From: Hanleya hanleyi
Taxonomy: Eukaryota > Mollusca > Polyplacophora > Lepidopleurida > Hanleyidae
Reading direction: 5' to 3'
Assembly: GCA_036873755.1 (NCBI GenBank)
Contig: JAVTVY010019473.1
Coordinates: forward strand, 1-64,000
DNA length: 64,000 nt
Shown here piece by piece: positions 47,801-57,265 of the stretch (positions within the stretch are counted from its first letter, which is position 1; the number at the start of each line of letters is the position of its first letter). The notes beneath the pieces are model-generated. The model saw only the letters and a list, made by a program, of their open reading frames with translations. It was not told the DNA's origin and made no database searches. Made by a program: the position numbers and the translations under genes.

Positions 47801-49819
47801 GGTGGGGGGGGGAGGGGTGCCACTGTTTCAAAAGTTTAGGATGATTAAAAAATTCAGGTCTTAACATGATGGAGGGTTTGTGTTTCAGAGTGTGATACTG
47901 CGTATGTTAGTCCTCCATCCGGAGTTGCTAAACGACCAGGCTCCGCCCCCTGCCAGTGACAGTACCATCACCTCTCTCGCCCGTGTTATGATCAGCCAGT
48001 CCCACATAGGTCTGTACTGTTATCTTTCCCCCCAGGTCACAATGGACCAGTCCCACATAATTCAGTACACATTATAGACTTACGCCGTGCCATCACCTTT
48101 CTCCCCCCAGTCCGAATAGACCATTCCCATATAGTTCAGTACACACTTTGGGCTTATGCTATATCATCACCTCTCTACCCCAGGTCACAATGAACCAGAC
48201 CCACGTAGTTCTGTATCCAATATGGATTTGTGCTGTGCCTTCACCTCTCGCCCCTCATAGTTTAGACTGTAGTACTCCCTGTTAAATCAAGATATTAACA
48301 GACGGTGATAGTGTACTGTTCCAGCTGTCTCCCCTTCAGTGATTGGTCATTCGACCCCGCCATTTTAAACTAAGACGAGCATTCTCATTGGATCACTATT
48401 TATAGGAACCACCCCAATCTTCATACACAACCACGTGATTGCCTCAGTTGGGCGATGACATAGCGTGACCTCGTTTTCGATTTCAAAATCTGGCGTCTAA
48501 CTGGGAAAATGTTGTTGCTGCATCAGCCAATCATTGGCCCTCCGTAGAAGGGTCCAATACTATAGGCTACTCATAGTTCAGTTCGCATTGGGAGTTCTTT
48601 CAGTCCGATATAACCTTTCTCCCACAGGTCACATTAGACCAGTCCCACATAGTTCAGTGCACATTGGAGTATTTTGCAGGATCATATGCATTGATGTTCA
48701 GTGAATCTGGAAAATTTTGGAACTGGAACTGAATGGGCCCCAAACCAACCAGTATAATGTGGCTCCACATAAATAAATTTGTTGTGTAGGAATATTTTGA
48801 TGCACCCAGACTGGTTTTCAGGTAAGTTGTCTCTCTTATCATGAAATATATTTATTTCTTTCAGACCAGGAGATGGCGTGTCCTATTTGTTTGTGTCGCT
48901 GTGAAATCGGAGACAATTTCTCGGAACTACCCTGCCATCATCTCTTCCATCCACTTTGTATTGGAGCTTGGCTCGTTAAGGTAACCCCCCCTTAATTATA
49001 TATCTCTTATCTTTGTATTGGGGCTTGGCTCCTTACGATAATCACATTTAATTATGTATCTTATTATCTTTGTTTTTGGGGCTTGGCTCATTATGGAAAT
49101 CACCCTTAATTATTTATCTTATCTTTCTTTGTCCCCCGACACACGAAGGGCTAAGGGGGGAGTAGAGTATTGGTATCTGTCCGTCGTGCCGTGCATCCGT
49201 CTGTCCGACTTCGTTTCCGGACAATAACTTCTGAAAAACTTAATGAATTCCTTTCAAATTTGGTGTGTGGGTACCCCACTTCAAGATCTCGCTGGGGATT
49301 ATTTTTCGCGCCAATCCGTATATAGGTGGAGCAACCTGGGGGCAAATTTCATATTCCATTCCGGACAATAACTTAGAAAAAACTGAACATATTCTTTTCG
49401 AATTTGGTGTGTGGTGGGCCTCCGCAGTTTCGAAGCAATGGCCCCGGTCTAATTTCATAATACGATAGACTGTCCGTGTTCTGCTACATCATAACTCTTC
49501 TTGCCTTCTTAATAGCTTATATCTATAATACAACCCTGTTCAGCATTATCAACGCTGCAAATGAGCATATACAGATCAATGGCTGGCTTTGTCTACATGG
49601 TGATCGGGACCATTGAGTAAATTTTGTCCTGCCTCAGTTATGCCCCTTGGGTGTGCCTAAAAATCAGGACTCATTTACGGAGAGACAATCTGACAAAAAC
49701 CGAGCAGGTTGACCCCCACTTTTTTTCACCTTTTTAAGTTGGTACCGGGCCTTACCATATTTTATTCTGTCTTTTTCTTCCAGTCTGGAACCTGCCCAGT
49801 TTGCCGTCATGTGTTATGA
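36575..49819 (+). CDS. PJA2-like: Praja-like RING-H2 E3 ubiquitin ligase, eight exons, 5' incomplete
   Basis: Exons: 36575-38893, 40619-40763, 42055-42190, 42621-42838, 44835-44967, 47889-48009, 48865-48980, 49784-49819. All introns are GT-AG; phases 1,2,0,2,0,1,0 match at every junction and the reading ends at TGA 49817-49819 (over 1,070 residues). The C-terminus is a RING-H2 (C-x2-C-x14-C-x-H-x2-H-x2-C-x10-C-x2-C) with ELPCHHLFHPLC and WLVKSGTCPVCR, closest to PJA1/PJA2. Before it are Asp/Glu-rich exons and a PPAS linker, as in Praja. The large first exon has two Cys-containing modules around GRRxRR, resembling the Praja N-terminal GRRYGRR segment. By family it would ubiquitinate substrates in cytoplasm or nucleus with a UbcH5-type E2; the E2-contact Trp is present. 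The first coding exon is missing. Confidence 0.85.
37234..37580 (+). repeat. Coding minisatellite in the Praja-like exon
   Basis: Six units begin (E/D)QSL; they pair as a 39-residue block. The 117 bp block 37234-37350 recurs at 37351-37467 with only about two base differences plus the first codon, so the last duplication is recent and in frame. Confidence 0.9.
39270..39321. other. 52 bp perfect palindrome in intron
   Basis: The arms meet without spacer at CTCTGCAGAG (39291-39300) and include AAGAAGCTTCCTAA and its inverse. It lies in a wider 38985-39320 segment with many inverted GGAACT/AGTTCC and GGCAT/ATGCC words. Confidence 0.9.
39748..40398. mobile_element. Foldback element with ~305 bp arms
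   Basis: 39748-40053 pairs with 40099-40398 around a ~45 bp loop. Ends AAGTGAACGTAAACCCTC and GAGGGTTTACGATCACTT. Each arm carries TGACGTCA (39917, 40230) and AATAAA-type stretches. It sits in the first identified intron and is non-coding. Arm identity looks roughly 85-90 percent by eye. Confidence 0.8.
40619..40763 (+). CDS. PJA2-like: Praja-like gene, exon 2 of those found
   Basis: Acceptor TGATTTCCAG, donor CTCAG|GTAACG. Phase 1 in, phase 2 out (2+141+2 bases). Reads QGLAIAMDEPDPCDG...EDVLWSLSDSDPELFLEYLSL, an acidic segment reminiscent of the DxDWSLF motif upstream of the Praja RING, though here placed earlier. Confidence 0.75.
40770..40880. repeat. SINE-like dispersed repeat fragment (copy c)
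   Basis: GGGTTCTCGGGTGTGAAAAG and CCGTGATATGACTGAAATA, then CTATTCACTCACTGAC, match the ends of the copies at 51288, 61300 and 63510. Intronic. Confidence 0.6.
41297..41995. mobile_element. Repeat bounded by CCTACGAAGTAGG-type ends
   Basis: CCTACGAAGTAG at 41314-41325 faces CCTACTTCGTAGG at 41968-41980. The right 170 bp match 56957-57112 in inverse and the left GTGACTAACGTCAC flank matches 59979-59992 in inverse, so it is a dispersed family. It ends 60 to 75 bp before the next exon. Confidence 0.5.
42055..42190 (+). CDS. PJA2-like: Praja-like gene, exon 3 of those found
   Basis: Acceptor CCTTGCCTAG, donor CTGAT|GTAGGC. One leading base completes an Arg codon; 45 codons follow: HPPEYNWCSRADNSS... 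with a DDDD run and a Ser/Thr/Asp-rich low-complexity end. No domain. Continues in phase 0. Confidence 0.7.
42621..42838 (+). CDS. PJA2-like: Praja-like gene, exon 4 of those found (acidic)
   Basis: Acceptor TTCTTCACCCAG, donor ATATGG|GTATGC. Phase 0 in, 2 out. Very acidic (SEEDDDDVDADQ..., DDSGEESGDADDEFE), then CDCAHCVRFQDALWRLHEAP. The CDC-x2-C cluster echoes the Cys pattern of the N-terminal modules. Acidic tracts upstream of the RING are usual in Praja proteins. Confidence 0.8.
42870..43145. repeat. GGTCATTGATGATGATAT minisatellite, left part
   Basis: Degenerate units of about 20-30 bp (GTCATTGATGATGATATCCG). The same repeat resumes at 44313-44395, after the LINE, so the array was one block before the insertion. 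Confidence 0.85.
43146..44312 (+). pseudogene. 5'-truncated LINE (RT C-terminal half)
   Basis: It starts inside RT at DLPLHVQQCIIDLFAHD, where the catalytic FADD reads FAHD (Asp to His). A frameshift lies between 43600 and 43690: one frame covers DKTKCMKIG...LLGVIIDEKLCWDKHV...VIDYCCSVWG and the next covers the C-terminal WNQLPLDIKRSSNINVFK. The stop is at about 44003; a ~300 nt 3'UTR ends with AATAAA and an (ATT)n tail. 5' truncation and the short-repeat tail are typical of CR1/L2/Jockey-group LINEs. It sits in sense orientation in a Praja-like gene intron. Confidence 0.85.
44313..44395. repeat. GGTCATTGATGATGATAT minisatellite, right part
   Basis: Continuation of the array at 42870-43145 after the LINE tail. 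Confidence 0.75.
44835..44967 (+). CDS. PJA2-like: Praja-like gene, exon 5 of those found
   Basis: Acceptor CTTACATTTTCAG, donor TTCCAG|GTCAGA. Phase 2 in, 0 out. Begins VDDDDDNNIDDGEYP, then a hydrophobic/charged helix-like DQLNPLDILVLMDESTRREI and LEFMFQ, at the position of the YMALEERLAQAME helix before the RING in PJA2. Confidence 0.8.
45122..45245. repeat. Near-perfect hairpin with ~50 bp arms
   Basis: GTTATCTAGGTTTGAG...CACAGGCAGGTC-type arms pair almost completely (mismatch only at GGAAG/GTCGG) around a ~20 bp loop. CACCAAATAATGGA occurs on both sides (45012 and 45254). It lies close to the 3' side of the antisense Crypton. Confidence 0.85.
45983..47263 (-). pseudogene. Crypton-type tyrosine recombinase pseudogene
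   Basis: Read from 47263, the parts are: a Met-start basic leader; a core-binding segment NTAAAKVFRDYL...GLSHFYHDCRRGDGTHY...GFRFGLNRYL; then KMYTSIHLSPDTPCGL and the box-I Arg in FCRRGMENV (about 46675); TKNH, PYCPVASFEKYINKLNP; the H-x-x-R box as TNHNIRAT (about 46300); TGHKS (about 46228) and the nucleophile in IYQRV (about 46200). This is the DUF3504-like recombinase shared by Cryptons and the ZMYM/QRICH1 tails. It is broken by frameshifts near 47130, 46835 and 46270, and by TAA at 46393-46395 where Tyr is usual after Trp. The catalytic residues are still recognisable. It lies antisense in the Praja-like intron before 47889. Confidence 0.8.
47264..47888. other. Intron sequence, no gene
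   Basis: Contains CAAACCCGT/TTTGAAACCCG repeats upstream of the Crypton start (47275-47335), an A-run (47617-47632) and a G-rich tract (47800-47817). Confidence 0.4.
47889..48009 (+). CDS. PJA2-like: Praja-like gene, exon 6 of those found
   Basis: Acceptor GGTTTGTGTTTCAG, donor ATAG|GTCTGT. Phase 0 in, 1 out. Reads SVILRMLVLHPELLNDQ, then APPPASDSTITSLARVMISQ. The PPAS...I...L...V order matches the linker directly before the RING in PJA2. The end of the exon is repeated in the following intron. Confidence 0.8.
48010..48660 (+). repeat. Degenerate repeats derived from the exon 6 donor region
   Basis: The exon end CCAGTCCCACATAG and the following GTCTGTAC recur as CCAGTCCCACATAATTCAGT (48047), CCATTCCCATATAGTTCAGT (48121), CCAGACCCACGTAGTTCTGT (48194) and CCAGTCCCACATAGTTCAGT (48639), each preceded by a pyrimidine tract and CAGGTCACA or CAG. 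In every intronic copy the donor GG|GT is lost. Confidence 0.7.
48865..48980 (+). CDS. PJA2-like: Praja-like gene, RING exon
   Basis: Acceptor TTTATTTCTTTCAG, donor TTAAG|GTAACC. Phase 1 in, 0 out. Encodes DQEMACPICLCRCEIGD and ELPCHHLFHPLCIGAWLVK: metal ligands 1-6 of the RING-H2 and the Trp that usually contacts the E2. Confidence 0.9.
49128..49470. repeat. Dispersed repeat with CCGGACAATAACTT blocks
   Basis: TCCGGACAATAACTTCTGAAAAA at ~49215 recurs as TCCGGACAATAACTTAGAAAAA at ~49362, each followed by TTTTCAAATTTGGTGTGTGG-like sequence. A ~150 bp unit common in molluscs (recalled). Intronic. Confidence 0.6.
49784..49819 (+). CDS. PJA2-like: Praja-like gene, last exon
   Basis: Acceptor CTTTTTCTTCCAG. 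Reads SGTCPVCRHVL and stop: RING ligands 7 and 8. Praja proteins in vertebrates continue for some residues after the RING; here the protein ends three residues after PVCR. Confidence 0.88.
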   Translation, partial: SGTCPVCRHVL

Positions 49820-50188
49820 AGCTGCCACCCCTTCTGGTGTCAGAGTGGAAGAGTCTGGTGTCAGCAGAGCAGTCCACAATTAAAAAACGGGTGAATGAGG
49901 TCAAGTTAACGAGGTCTCAGTCACATGAGACGTGGATGACATATATGAAATTGGTTACATAAAAAAATAGAATGCAGCCAGTGAGAACATTTCAGTTAGA
50001 ATGAAGGGATATCTGACCATATTGATGATGTTGTGACTTGTTATGACATGCTGCTGTGCTAAGAAGAAGGATAAAGAGATAATAATAATAATAACATGCA
50101 AGAAAAAAAAGAATAATATGACATCGGAACAATCCAATATGGAAGTTGATGATAGAAAATGAGGTGTTCTCATCAGTACAGAAAAGAA

Positions 50189-50625
50189 ACTGCTGTCGGT
50201 CCCAGATAAATATCCGAGATGTTGTCGGCGATATTTCGGAGACAATTTATCGGACGACATTGAAACTTCACACGGTGGATAAACTAAAAAGTACTAATTT
50301 TATTGCAAAGTATCAAGAATATCCTTTCAGTAGTTCTCAATAAATCCCAAAAACAAAAATTAGATGGGAGATTTGTGGGTTATTTTTTGACGTCATGACG
50401 TCAAGTCTGCATGCTATAACACTGGCAGATCAAGGTCATTGTGGCCCCAAAATAACATGGTAGCTATTGGTGATTTTTGTCAATTCTCAACAGATGTTAA
50501 TGAAATATATGGAAATTAGTATTTTTTAGTTTCTCTACTGTATGAAGTTTCAGTATTGTTCAATAAATTGTCTCCGAAATATTGACGAAAACGTCGCGGA
50601 TATATTATCTGGGTCAGACAGTAGT
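50189..50625. mobile_element. Foldback MITE carrying AATAAA and a double TGACGTCA
   Basis: ACTGCTGTCGGTCCCAG (50189) is the start of an arm of ~110 bp whose inverse ends at 50625; TATTTCGGAGACAATTTAT is shared within the arms. The loop region holds AATAAA at 50339-50344, the first seen after the Praja-like stop (ATTAAA at about 49877 is an alternative), and the palindrome TTGACGTCATGACGTCAA at 50387-50404. Confidence 0.75.
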
Positions 50626-51287
50626 CTAAATCGACAGGGCCATATATATTAGCCGTTGCTGAGCCTTCATAATCATGATAATAGTATATCAATAATTCAT
50701 TTGTCAGTTTTCCTGATAGTCATGCACCAGCACACACAGAATGGGACGACGCAGACCAGATGAGTAAACTTCACCATGCATGCTAAATTACTTATGCTGT
50801 CAAAGAAGATACTAAAAAACAAAAGTGCTATATATTATCAACTGTAGTATGTTCTTAACAGTTGGCCCTACTAGAAAAATGGGACAACCCAGAACAGGTC
50901 ATGTGTCGTGAGTCTTCACATTTTTTCGCAGGCTCCAGATATTTAATACCATTAAAAAAAAAATTAATTGCCACAGAGAAATACTTTTTCCGAGATTTGA
51001 CCCACTTTCAACCTGAGTAGAATGTATGATGTACTCATGCCCAGTTACCCCAGATTTATAATGATGATTTCATATAATATAATATCAAGCCACCAGACAA
51101 ACTGTAGCTGTCCTTTCAACTTTTGACATTTTCCCCAATTTCTCTAACTTTTGAAGGGGGCCATTGACAAATTGTTGGATAATTGGTTAGTAAATTTATG
51201 ACCGAATGTGCCTGGAAGTTTTTGACCCAACTCAACCATCTCCGCACTAATCTCTGTGCACTGGACTTGAATAATCAGGCTAACGTC
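50626..51287. other. No gene recognised
   Basis: AT-rich spacer, no repeats seen. Confidence 0.4.
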
Positions 51288-51590
51288 AAATGGACCGTGG
51301 GGCTCTCAGGGATTGATTTAAGGCGTCTTCATGTACAATGTAGGTCATTGAACTAATATAAGGGCTTCAGCTCTTCAGACAGCTTGTCATAAGAGGCAAC
51401 TAACTGGGGCACTGGTGGGGTGTAAACAGGAATAGGACCCCATTTGTGGCTTCCAAGTTTAAAAGGGATAGGACCCTACCCATGGGGTCATGGGGTTCCT
51501 CATTGTGAAAAGGCGTAGGATCCAAAAGTCGTGATCTGATTGAAAGAGTGTTGAAAGCAGCGTTTAATCATACTCACTCACCCACTCAAA
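51288..51590. repeat. SINE-like dispersed repeat (copy b)
   Basis: GGACCGTGGGGCTCTCAGGGATTGA start, AGCTCTTCAGACAGCTTGTCATAAGA middle and GTCGTGATCTGATTGAAAG...TTAATCATACTCACTCACCCACTC end align with 61305-61580. Probably a non-autonomous retroposon. Confidence 0.75.
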
Positions 51591-51999
51591 TGAATAATTT
51601 CACACATGCTGTTTAATTTTTTCCATTAGACCTGTTACATTTGTAGATTATCCTGAAAAAAACGTTTTTGATAATCAGATATGTAGCATCATATATATGT
51701 AATATCAGAACCAGTGCCTAAGCAAAGTGTCTTCCATATTTCTCATTGCCAAATGATCCCAATCTGTGACAATGTACAAAGTATTCAGATGGAAACTCCG
51801 TTGTTCTTACAGGGAGACCGTCCCTGTTGTAGAGCTGCAATTCAGCATACATGTATCACCCGGACTGGATAGATTCGCAGTTTGCCATCGTTCAAAGTTC
51901 ACTTGAATTTGGTTTCATTTTATGTTTTAATGCTACCTGGATGACCGTGCTTCGTTCTGTAGAAATATTTGAGGAAACATATGATGTATTGTTTGATTA

Positions 52000-52830
52000 T
52001 TGGCAGTCCGCCAGCCATCAGAACTAGAAGTTGATGAAAATTGACAGCCTGCCAGCCATCAGCACTAGAAGTTGATTATTGGCAGTCTGTCAACTATCAG
52101 CACTAGAAGTTGATGAAAATTGCCAGCCTGCCAGCCATCAGCACTAGAAGTTGATTGTTGGCAGTCTGTCAACTATCAGCACTAGAAGTTGATGAATATT
52201 GACAGCCTGCCAGCTATCAGCACTAGAAGTTGATGAATATTGACAGACTGCCAGTTATCTTCACTAGAAGTTGATTATTGGCAGTCTGTCAACTATCAGC
52301 ACTAGAAGTTGATGAATATTGATAGCTTGCCAGCCATCAGCACTAGAAGTTGATGAATATTGACAGACTGCCAGTTATCCGCACTAGAAGTTGATTATTG
52401 GCAGTCTGTTAACTATCAGCACTATAAGTTGATGAACGTTCACAAGCTGCAAGCCATCGACACTAGAAGTTGATGAATATTGACAAAACCCCAGCCACTG
52501 CTGGCACTAGAAGTTGATGAATATTGACAAACCCCAGCCACTGCTGACACTAGAAGTTGATGAATATTGACAAAACCCCAGCCACTGCTGTCACTAGAAG
52601 TTGATGAATATTGACAAAACCCCAGCCACTGCTGACACTAGAAGTTGATGAATATTGACAAAACCCCAGCCACTGCTGACACTAGAAGTTGATGAATATT
52701 GACAAAACCCCAGCCACTGCTGACACTAGAAGTTGATGAATTTTGGCATGGTTAGTACATGTAGGTCAACACCCATCAGAACTAGGAGTTTATGAATATC
52801 GACATGCAGTCTGCCATGAACACTAGCAGT
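52000..52830. repeat. Minisatellite around CACTAGAAGTTGATGA
   Basis: Two arrays: 52000-52470, unit ~41-42 bp grouped in ~83 bp pairs (GCCAGCCATCAGCACTAGAA), and 52470-52745, ~44 bp unit (GACAAAACCCCAGCCACTGC) repeated about seven times with near identity. Confidence 0.92.
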
Positions 52831-53225
52831 AACATGCTCACCGATAATGAAAAATATTTGTACAAATCTCATTACCCAGGGCAGTATTATTAAAGTATTA
52901 TTGACTATGGTTCAGGATGTACTCTAGTGCTAACATTGTTAGATAATAGATTATGATGTGCTCTAGTGTTCACATTATTAGACTAGTTTATGATTTACAT
53001 TATATGTTCACATTAGGCAGTGTTCACTGGCTTAGATTACACGTGTCTGTTAATATAATATTAGGTATGTTTTATATGCTAAAGAATGTAGGTAAAGAAA
53101 GGTGTAGTGGACAGTAGAACACTTGATAACTTCTAGAGATTAATACATGTAGATGAATCTGTTAAAAAAAAAATTGTTTTGCTTTCCTTTGTATACATGT
53201 GCATGTTATGGCTGCATAATGACTC

Positions 53226-53480
53226 CAGGGGCAAATACAGTTTTCTAATTTGGGCACCCTTTCCAGCCCTCTAATTTGGGCTAAATTAAGATCCTTGAGT
53301 GGAATTACATGTTAGGAGACCCTGGATTGTCCACAAAGTCCCCAAACTGAGGTCAATTATCTGGTCAATTCTTTTTCAATCCTGGAAGAAATAAAAAAGT
53401 CTGTAATTTGGGCTTTTTGGAGACAAGCTGTAATTTGGGCACCTTTGAAGGGTAGCAAAACAGGCCTGTATTTGCCCTTG
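53226..53480. mobile_element. MITE-like element with CCAGGGGCAAATACAG ends
   Basis: CCAGGGGCAAATACAG (from 53225) and CTGTATTTGCCCTTGG (to 53481) are inverted with one mismatch. TAATTTGGGC occurs four times inside in direct order. The target duplication is unclear. Confidence 0.55.
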
Positions 53481-53569
53481 GACACCAAATGAGTAAAGTT
53501 TATTTCGTGCCATATGGACACCTCTTGAATGCCACTGTAGGCTGTAGCCGTAGTAACAGCTCAACAGAA

Positions 53570-54420
53570 CTATATCGGCACACAATTGAAATATTTATGT
53601 CCACAGTTAAACTTTTAGTTGATATGCATATGTCACTTGTTGAAATATTTATTTCAAGTAGTGAAATATTTGTCAAGTGTTGTATTAAATATCTCAAGCA
53701 TTTTAATACACGTATGTCAAGCATTGAAATATGTATGTAAATTTTTGGGTTATGCATGTCAAGTTGAAATACATGTATATTATGTCAGTGTTTGAAATAA
53801 TTCATCCACAACTGAAATAAGTATGTCATCTGTTGAATTGTTTATCATGCATGTGAACAGTTGAAATATGTATGTATGTCAACGGTTGATTTATGTATGT
53901 CACTATTGAATGTGAATATATATGTCAACGGTTGATTTATGTATGTCACTATTGAACATGAATATGTATGTCAACGGTTGATTTATGTATGTCAATTTTG
54001 AATGTGAATATGTATGTCAATGGTTGATTTATGTATTTCACTATTAAACATGAATATGTATGTCAACGGTTGATTTATGTATGTCACTATTGAACATGAA
54101 TATTTATGTCAACGGTTGATTTATGTATGTCACTATTGGACATGAATATGTATGTCAACGGTTGATTTATGTATGTCACTATTGAATGTGAATATGTATG
54201 TCAACAGTTGAAATAAAATCAACGCTTGAAATCTGTGGTTGTATGTGAACACTTGAGATGTATATGACAGCAACTGACAAATGTAATCCAACAGTTGAAA
54301 TTGTATGTCAAGAGTTGAAAATGTATATGTTTACAGCTGAACTACTATGTATGTCCATAGTTGAAATTATGGGTATGGCAAAGGTTGAAATATGTGTGGT
54401 AACTACTGGAATATGTATGC
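53570..54420. repeat. ~46 bp minisatellite
   Basis: Unit close to GGTTGATTTATGTATGTCAC followed by TATTGAACATGAATATGTATGTCAAC; regular from 53875 to 54210 (7 units) and degenerate on both sides. Confidence 0.92.
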
Positions 54421-55820
54421 TAACTGATGGAATAGTCTCTTTATTCTTTGCTCGTTAAACTACAATGTATGGGCCCATCTTCCGCATAGTTCCCAGTTGA
54501 TTTTTCATGGAAAATTTAGAAGTAAGTGAACGGACAAGAATTTTTGTATATGACTTAAGTTACAGTCCGTGTTTGAGATTGTCTGTAGCAGGCCTTCCAT
54601 TAACAGGAACATCCAAGAAGGATAAACGAAATAGTTCTGTCTACCTTTGCTACATGTAGAGTTTGTTAATTTGAGAACCCCAAGTTCTGTTTCTTAATTT
54701 TCATCCTGTTCTACGCAGTGCTGCATCATATGAGTGCAGGGTGCAGCTTTTATACCAAGGCAAAGTACCATTGTAGATCCGCACTATATCTGTGATATAC
54801 GGGTAATCCGGTTCTGTTATTTCGGCCAATACTGTGATATCATGAGATGTCGGTGGCCATTTTGTGTTTCTAGTCTCAACACCTGTAAAGATGTTATGAC
54901 AGTGTACCCTTACAACGGAGTACCATTTTTTGCTCAAGGAAATACAAGCCAATTCTGTTGGACTGCCAAGAAACTTTGTCATTATTCTTTGTGTTACTTT
55001 GAAGTTATATAAAAAAGTGTTGCCAATGTGGGTTCAAAGAAGCTTATTCAACTTTGGGGTCAAAGGTCAGGGTTGAACTACGCCAATAATTAATATACAT
55101 AGGCCAAACCCAACAAAATCACAAAAGTTCACAGCTGTTTTGCCCCTGTGGATGTGAATAATCCTTTTGATTGTGGGAAAGGATTTTGATTGAGAATTCT
55201 ACCACACCCCATGTGTTTTACCAAATAACATTATTATATGTAAAGAAGGAAGCCCAGGTGGCATCTAATTCCAATAGATCCTACCTCACAACCAATCGGT
55301 GGGGACTATAGGACATCATAATTTTCTTCATGTGTCCAGTTGAACTCGCCCAGAAGGGTAATAGGATTGAAATGGATATCAAAATTTCTCGTCCGCCTGT
55401 ATCTTCTTGTATGTCTCTTTGTTTTACATCATGGAGCCAATTAAAGTTGGAGAACAGTTTTTTTCCGCAGAGATTTATTCAAAGTTGTTGATGTCATTAA
55501 ATCTTTTTGAATGTATGATACGTTCAATGATTGGATGACGGGAGAATTTCACATGTATTCTTAAACCAAGGGTCACGCTTGCATCATTTTGATCGTTAAT
55601 GGCATTTTCGCACGCCCCTGGGGCTGTCCTACTGTGGACTCTCCAACCCATGTTGATTTCAGGCACGCGACTTGCAGGTGTTGCTTGCTTCGATTAATTG
55701 GCATGCCAAAGCATTTTTTTTGTCGGGTTTAGGGGTGTTAATCCAGTTTTAAATACACAAGAATATCTTCCTTTTCAGGAAACATCTCCACATTGTGCTG
55801 TTTTCAGTATGGTAGAATGG
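54421..55820. other. No gene recognised
   Basis: Frames at 54701-54982 (minus) and others have no known motif. Nothing supported. Confidence 0.4.
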
Positions 55821-55821
55821 A

Positions 55822-55990
55822 AACAATTCGTTGTTTACTGTGATAAAACACCAAGAATAGATCGGGCTGCAATAGGACGAGTCTTCACATTTGATCACTC
55901 AGGCCTACGGCCTTCATGACCAAACTTAGACTCATCCTATTGCAGCCTGATCTATTCTAGGTGTTTTACCACAATAAACAAGGAATTATT
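55822..55990. repeat. Hairpin with ~75 bp arms
   Basis: TAAAACACC[A]AGAATAGATC and GCTGCAATAGGA in the left arm pair with their inverses at 55940-55975. The loop is around TCAGGCCTACGGCCTTC (about 55899). Confidence 0.8.
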
Positions 55991-56240
55991 TCTTAAGTAG
56001 TGTTCCCATACATTACAGCATAAAACTCGTACGGTAACAGCGTCTGGGATATGTCATCCCACACATGTATGTGGGATGAACGCATGCGACGCATGTGTCC
56101 AGTCACTTGGCTTGACACGTGCTGCAGGCATGATGCGCTCCACCAGCGTTCAACTACTTGGTGTGTTGTTGATATTTAAAAAAAAAAATACCGACTAAAG
56201 TAATGATTTAAGTTATATGGGGAAAAGAATGCCATATTAT

Positions 56241-56346
56241 AAACTTGATCATGGGATGAAAATTCCCACTCTTGACAAGGAAAATACATCCCAACCTCGG
56301 CTCGGTTGAGATTCTCTCGAGTGAAAATTTTCATCCCATGATCAAG
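56241..56346. repeat. Hairpin with 20+ bp perfect stem
   Basis: AACTTGATCATGGGATGAAA at 56241 recurs inverted at 56327-56346, enclosing weaker AATTCCCACTC/GAGTGAAAATT pairing. Confidence 0.8.
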
Positions 56347-56689
56347 TTGTACTATGCAACATTGTTGTGACAAGAGTGTTCCTCAATATCGCGAAACATT
56401 GTTGCAACAATTGTTACAAATATTATTGACGATCACTACAATGTTGCATCATGATCGCTACAATGTTGCAAATTAGATCGACAAACGTGGAAAGGATACA
56501 AATGTGGGCATAGGTGCATGCTCGTTTGTGTGAGACCGTGAGTGAGTGAGCTATGAAATAGGTGAGTACATTGTAAGTGAGTTATGTGAACCGTTGGAAG
56601 TCAGCCTGTAGACATCCTCTGAGCATTGAGTACGTGTACATTCTGTTAAAAGACACGCTCGTATATGCTCAATTATGTTAACGCCCTAT

Positions 56690-56830
56690 TGTAACGCCCG
56701 CTAACGCCCATCCTATTGCTTCAATGTCTAAGTGAAATATCTCAGAAGATATCTTATACATATCCCATAGAATGGACGCTAATTCATCGTAATTCAGCGA
56801 CGCTCGTCAACGCCCGTTGTTATGCCTTTA
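56690..56830. repeat. Dispersed GGGCGTT/AACGCCC repeat, second copy
   Basis: Reverse-complement relative of 2285-2430. Confidence 0.55.
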
Positions 56831-56956
56831 GGGGATGATGAGTGGCAAATTCTTCTGCTTGAGTATAGTACATACATTGAGTATAGTCATACATCAAAAT
56901 GTTCCTTGTCCCCTGGAGAATCTCACTATAGCTTGTTTGACCAGCAGGGGTATATT

Positions 56957-57112
56957 CCTACGAAGTAGGCTCTCATTTGCAAATTGTCCCGTAATGAGAG
57001 TCGATCGGAATCCTTTTGTCGGCAAAATAAGGAGAACCGTTGACAGCAGAACCTAAAATTTTTGGCACGAAGGAGCATTAGGGGACTCTTACCAACAAGT
57101 TCTGAGCTGGTC
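56957..57112. repeat. CCTACGAAGTAGG repeat, end copy
   Basis: Matches the reverse complement of about 41810-41980 from CCTACGAAGTAGG through TTGCAAATTGTCCCGTAATGAG to TGCTGGT/ACCAACAAG-like sequence. The CCTACTTCGTAGG end with its GTGACGTTAGTCAC flank reappears at 59965-59992. Confidence 0.55.
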
Positions 57113-57265
57113 TACTTGTAATAAAATACTTTAAAATAAAAATTTCTGGTGATTTTTGATGAAAATGACTGGTGATTCTGACTTGAGCTGTGCCCATTTT
57201 AATATAGGCAGGATTTCAACTTGGGCGTGGGAGATTTCCAAGAGTTCAGTTCGCGTCGGAGTTTG

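Noticed and set aside
54701..55012. Overlapping frames on both strands of about 92 codons
   Set aside because: Mutual shadows without domain evidence.
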